8,004 nt of DNA from Chloroflexota bacterium (GTDB taxonomy: Bacteria > Chloroflexota > FW602-bin22 > JAMCYS01), in contig JAJZQK010000120.1 in NCBI GenBank assembly GCA_021847625.1, forward strand, positions 1 through 8,004. Reading direction: 5' to 3'. The position numbers and the translations under genes are program-made. Under the pieces are notes generated by a model. The model worked only from the letters and a program-made list of their open reading frames with translations, ran no database searches and had not been told where the DNA came from. Shown here piece after piece: positions 6,527-8,004 of the stretch; within the stretch, counting starts at the first letter, position 1; every line of letters begins with the position of its first letter.

Positions 6527-8004
6527 CCGTTGATCGCCCTCGTCTCATCGAGGTGGCCTTTCCGTTGAAGCAGGCGTCGCTGGACTCCGTCCACGAGAAA
6601 AATGTGCGGCACGGCCACATCTCCACGCTCCACATCTGGCCGGCGCGACGCCCCTTAGCGGCCTCTCGTGCCGCGCTCATCGCGACCCTGCTTCCCGATC
6701 CTGGCACAGAGGCGGAGCGTAAGCGCCTGCTGGAACTGTTGGGTGGCAGGGTGGTGATCAGGAACACCTTCAAGAACGTCGGCGGCCGCAACGTCCCGGT
6801 CATTAAGGAAGAGACTGAGGGGGGCATTCTCCATTGGGGGCGAGAGAATGGCCCTGCCCTGGAGTTCTTTCGAGAGGAGATCAAGAAGGCGTACGGCGGC
6901 CGAGCGCCCCGGGTCCTGGACCCCTTCGCCGGGGGTGGGGCCATCCCTCTGGAGGCCATGCGCCTGGGTTGCGAGGTTACGGCCATCGATATCAACCCCG
7001 TGGCGTGGTTCATCCTAAAGTGCACCCTGGAGTACCCGCAGCGGCTGGCGGGGCAGAAGCGACCCTTGCCGCGCTTCGCTCTGGAGTCCGAAGAGTTCAT
7101 GGCGGCTTACTGGAAGACCAGGGGCAACGGTCGTAAGGGCAGAGGCAAGAAAGAAGCCGCAGCACAGCCCAGCCTGCTGGAAGCGGAGGAAGCCGATCTC
7201 TCGTGGCACGTGCGGGCGTGGGGCCACTGGGTTCTGGAGCGGGCGCGGCGCGACCTGGAGCGCTTCTACCCGACGGTGGACGGCAAGCCAACCGTAGCCT
7301 ACTTGTGGGCTCGGACCGTCACCTGCAAGAACTGCCGGGCCACCATTCCTTTGCTCAAGACCCTCTGGCTGTGTAGGAAGGACAACAAGCGCTTCCGGCT
7401 GGAGATGAAGCCACGTTCCGACAAGAGCGGGGTGGACTTCGGGGTGGTGGCGGAGCCGGTGAAGGGCAGTAACGCCGCCCAGCGCCGGGCTCATGACCAA
7501 GCCGTGGGACGAGGCACCATGTCCCGCTCGGGCGCATGGTGCCCGGTGTGCGGCGGCCCCGGCACCGTTTCCATGACGCTCGATGATATTCGAGCAGAGG
7601 GCATGGCGGGGCGGCTGGGCGCTCAGATGACTGCAGTCGTGGTGGACGGCGCCAGAGGCAAGGAGTATCGCCTACCCACCGAGGAGGAGATAGAGGTGGC
7701 TCGGGAGGCCGCCGACCATGTGGACGACGTTTTCAACGACGTGCCCTTCGGCCTGCCCACCGAGCCGACCCCGACCGGGGGCGGTAGCGGTGCCGGGCGG
7801 GCCTTCTCGGTCCAGAACTACGGCCTGGACCGATGGTACAAGCTGTTCACTCCGCGCCAGTTGGTGGCTCTGGGCACCTTCGTCAAGCACACCCGTGCCG
7901 CGCGCGAGGCAATGAGAGCCGAGGGGTACCCGCCAGAGTGGGTGGAGGCGGTGAGTGCTTACCTAGCCTCGATGGTCGACCGCGTGGCAAATCAGGGCAG
8001 TACA
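6523..8004 (+). CDS. DUF1156/COG1743-type adenine-specific DNA methylase, 5' portion
   Basis: The frame runs open from ATG 6523 to the window end, giving 494 codons without a stop; the gene continues beyond. The N-terminus is a DUF1156 signature: RLIEVAFPLKQ, then KNVRHGHISTLHIWPARRPLA. A Rossmann methyltransferase motif I, VLDPFAGGGAIPLEA (131-145), and the next strand AIDINPVA (154-161) would bind S-adenosylmethionine. A zinc ribbon follows, CKNC (268-271) and CPVCGG (340-345), the two Cys pairs being separated by about 70 residues. Family-like stretches such as GRLGAQM and YGLDRWYKLFTPRQL come after it. The catalytic DPPY-type motif is not seen and is expected downstream in this circularly arranged family. 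The product should methylate adenine N6 in DNA, probably protecting host DNA. It is co-transcribed with the helicase-nuclease. In known relatives a DUF499 ATPase gene often lies nearby, possibly beyond the right edge. Family call is firm; target sequence unknown. Confidence 0.92.
   Translation, partial: MTVDRPRLIEVAFPLKQASLDSVHEKNVRHGHISTLHIWPARRPLAASRAALIATLLPDPGTEAERKRLLELLGGRVVIRNTFKNVGGRNVPVIKEETEGGILHWGRENGPALEFFREEIKKAYGGRAPRVLDPFAGGGAIPLEAMRLGCEVTAIDINPVAWFILKCTLEYPQRLAGQKRPLPRFALESEEFMAAYWKTRGNGRKGRGKKEAAAQPSLLEAEEADLSWHVRAWGHWVLERARRDLERFYPTVDGKPTVAYLWARTVTCKNCRATIPLLKTLWLCRKDNKRFRLEMKPRSDKSGVDFGVVAEPVKGSNAAQRRAHDQAVGRGTMSRSGAWCPVCGGPGTVSMTLDDIRAEGMAGRLGAQMTAVVVDGARGKEYRLPTEEEIEVAREAADHVDDVFNDVPFGLPTEPTPTGGGSGAGRAFSVQNYGLDRWYKLFTPRQLVALGTFVKHTRAAREAMRAEGYPPEWVEAVSAYLASMVDRVANQGST

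Noticed and set aside
1..8004. CRISPR arrays, tRNA or rRNA genes, insertion-sequence ends
   Set aside because: I saw no regularly spaced direct repeats, no cloverleaf-like segments with a TTCGA-type loop in the non-coding parts, and no transposase or terminal inverted repeats. Nearly all bases are accounted for by four genes.

Overview
The window is GC-rich bacterial DNA with every supported gene on the plus strand. The bacterial assignment rests on a sigma70-type promoter with an extended -10, a Rho-independent terminator, Shine-Dalgarno sites, a TTG start and an ATGA overlap. The proteins are rich in Arg relative to Lys and codons tend to end in G or C. That would fit a GC-rich, possibly thermophilic lineage such as Chloroflexota or a high-GC Bacillota, but I cannot fix the taxon from sequence alone.

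Layout. (1) Positions 1-1655 hold the 3' part of a SNF2/DEGH-type helicase whose Walker A and N-terminus lie off the left edge. It ends in a sliding-clamp-binding-like peptide and is closed by a good intrinsic terminator (about 1673-1730). (2) Positions 1656-1878 are a compact control region: terminator, then a perfect 10-bp inverted repeat with a 20-nt spacer, then an extended -10 promoter about 22 bases ahead of a TTG start. (3) Positions 1879-5433 encode a 1184-residue fusion: XRE-type helix-turn-helix, SNF2 two-lobe helicase, coiled coil, and C-terminal DUF3883-type PD-(D/E)xK nuclease-like domain. (4) Positions 5459-6526 encode a 355-residue protein of unknown function with visibly lower GC than its neighbours. 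(5) Position 6523 to the right edge is the 5' part (494 codons) of a DUF1156/COG1743 adenine-type DNA methylase with a split zinc ribbon. Its reading frame is open at the window end, and its DPPY-type catalytic motif must lie further downstream.

Genes 3-5 are tightly spaced (25 bp, then a 4-bp overlap) behind a single promoter and look like one operon. A SNF2 helicase with a DUF3883 domain, an accessory protein and a DUF1156 methylase is the kind of composition known for large methylation-linked phage-defence systems (DISARM-like, BREX-like, and the COG1743/COG1483 modules described from defence islands). My reading is that the methylase marks self DNA, while the helicase-nuclease and the middle protein act on unmarked DNA. 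This is inference; the partner genes that would settle the class are outside the window. The least described parts are the HTH-helicase fusion, the unknown middle protein and the inverted repeat that may be the operator.
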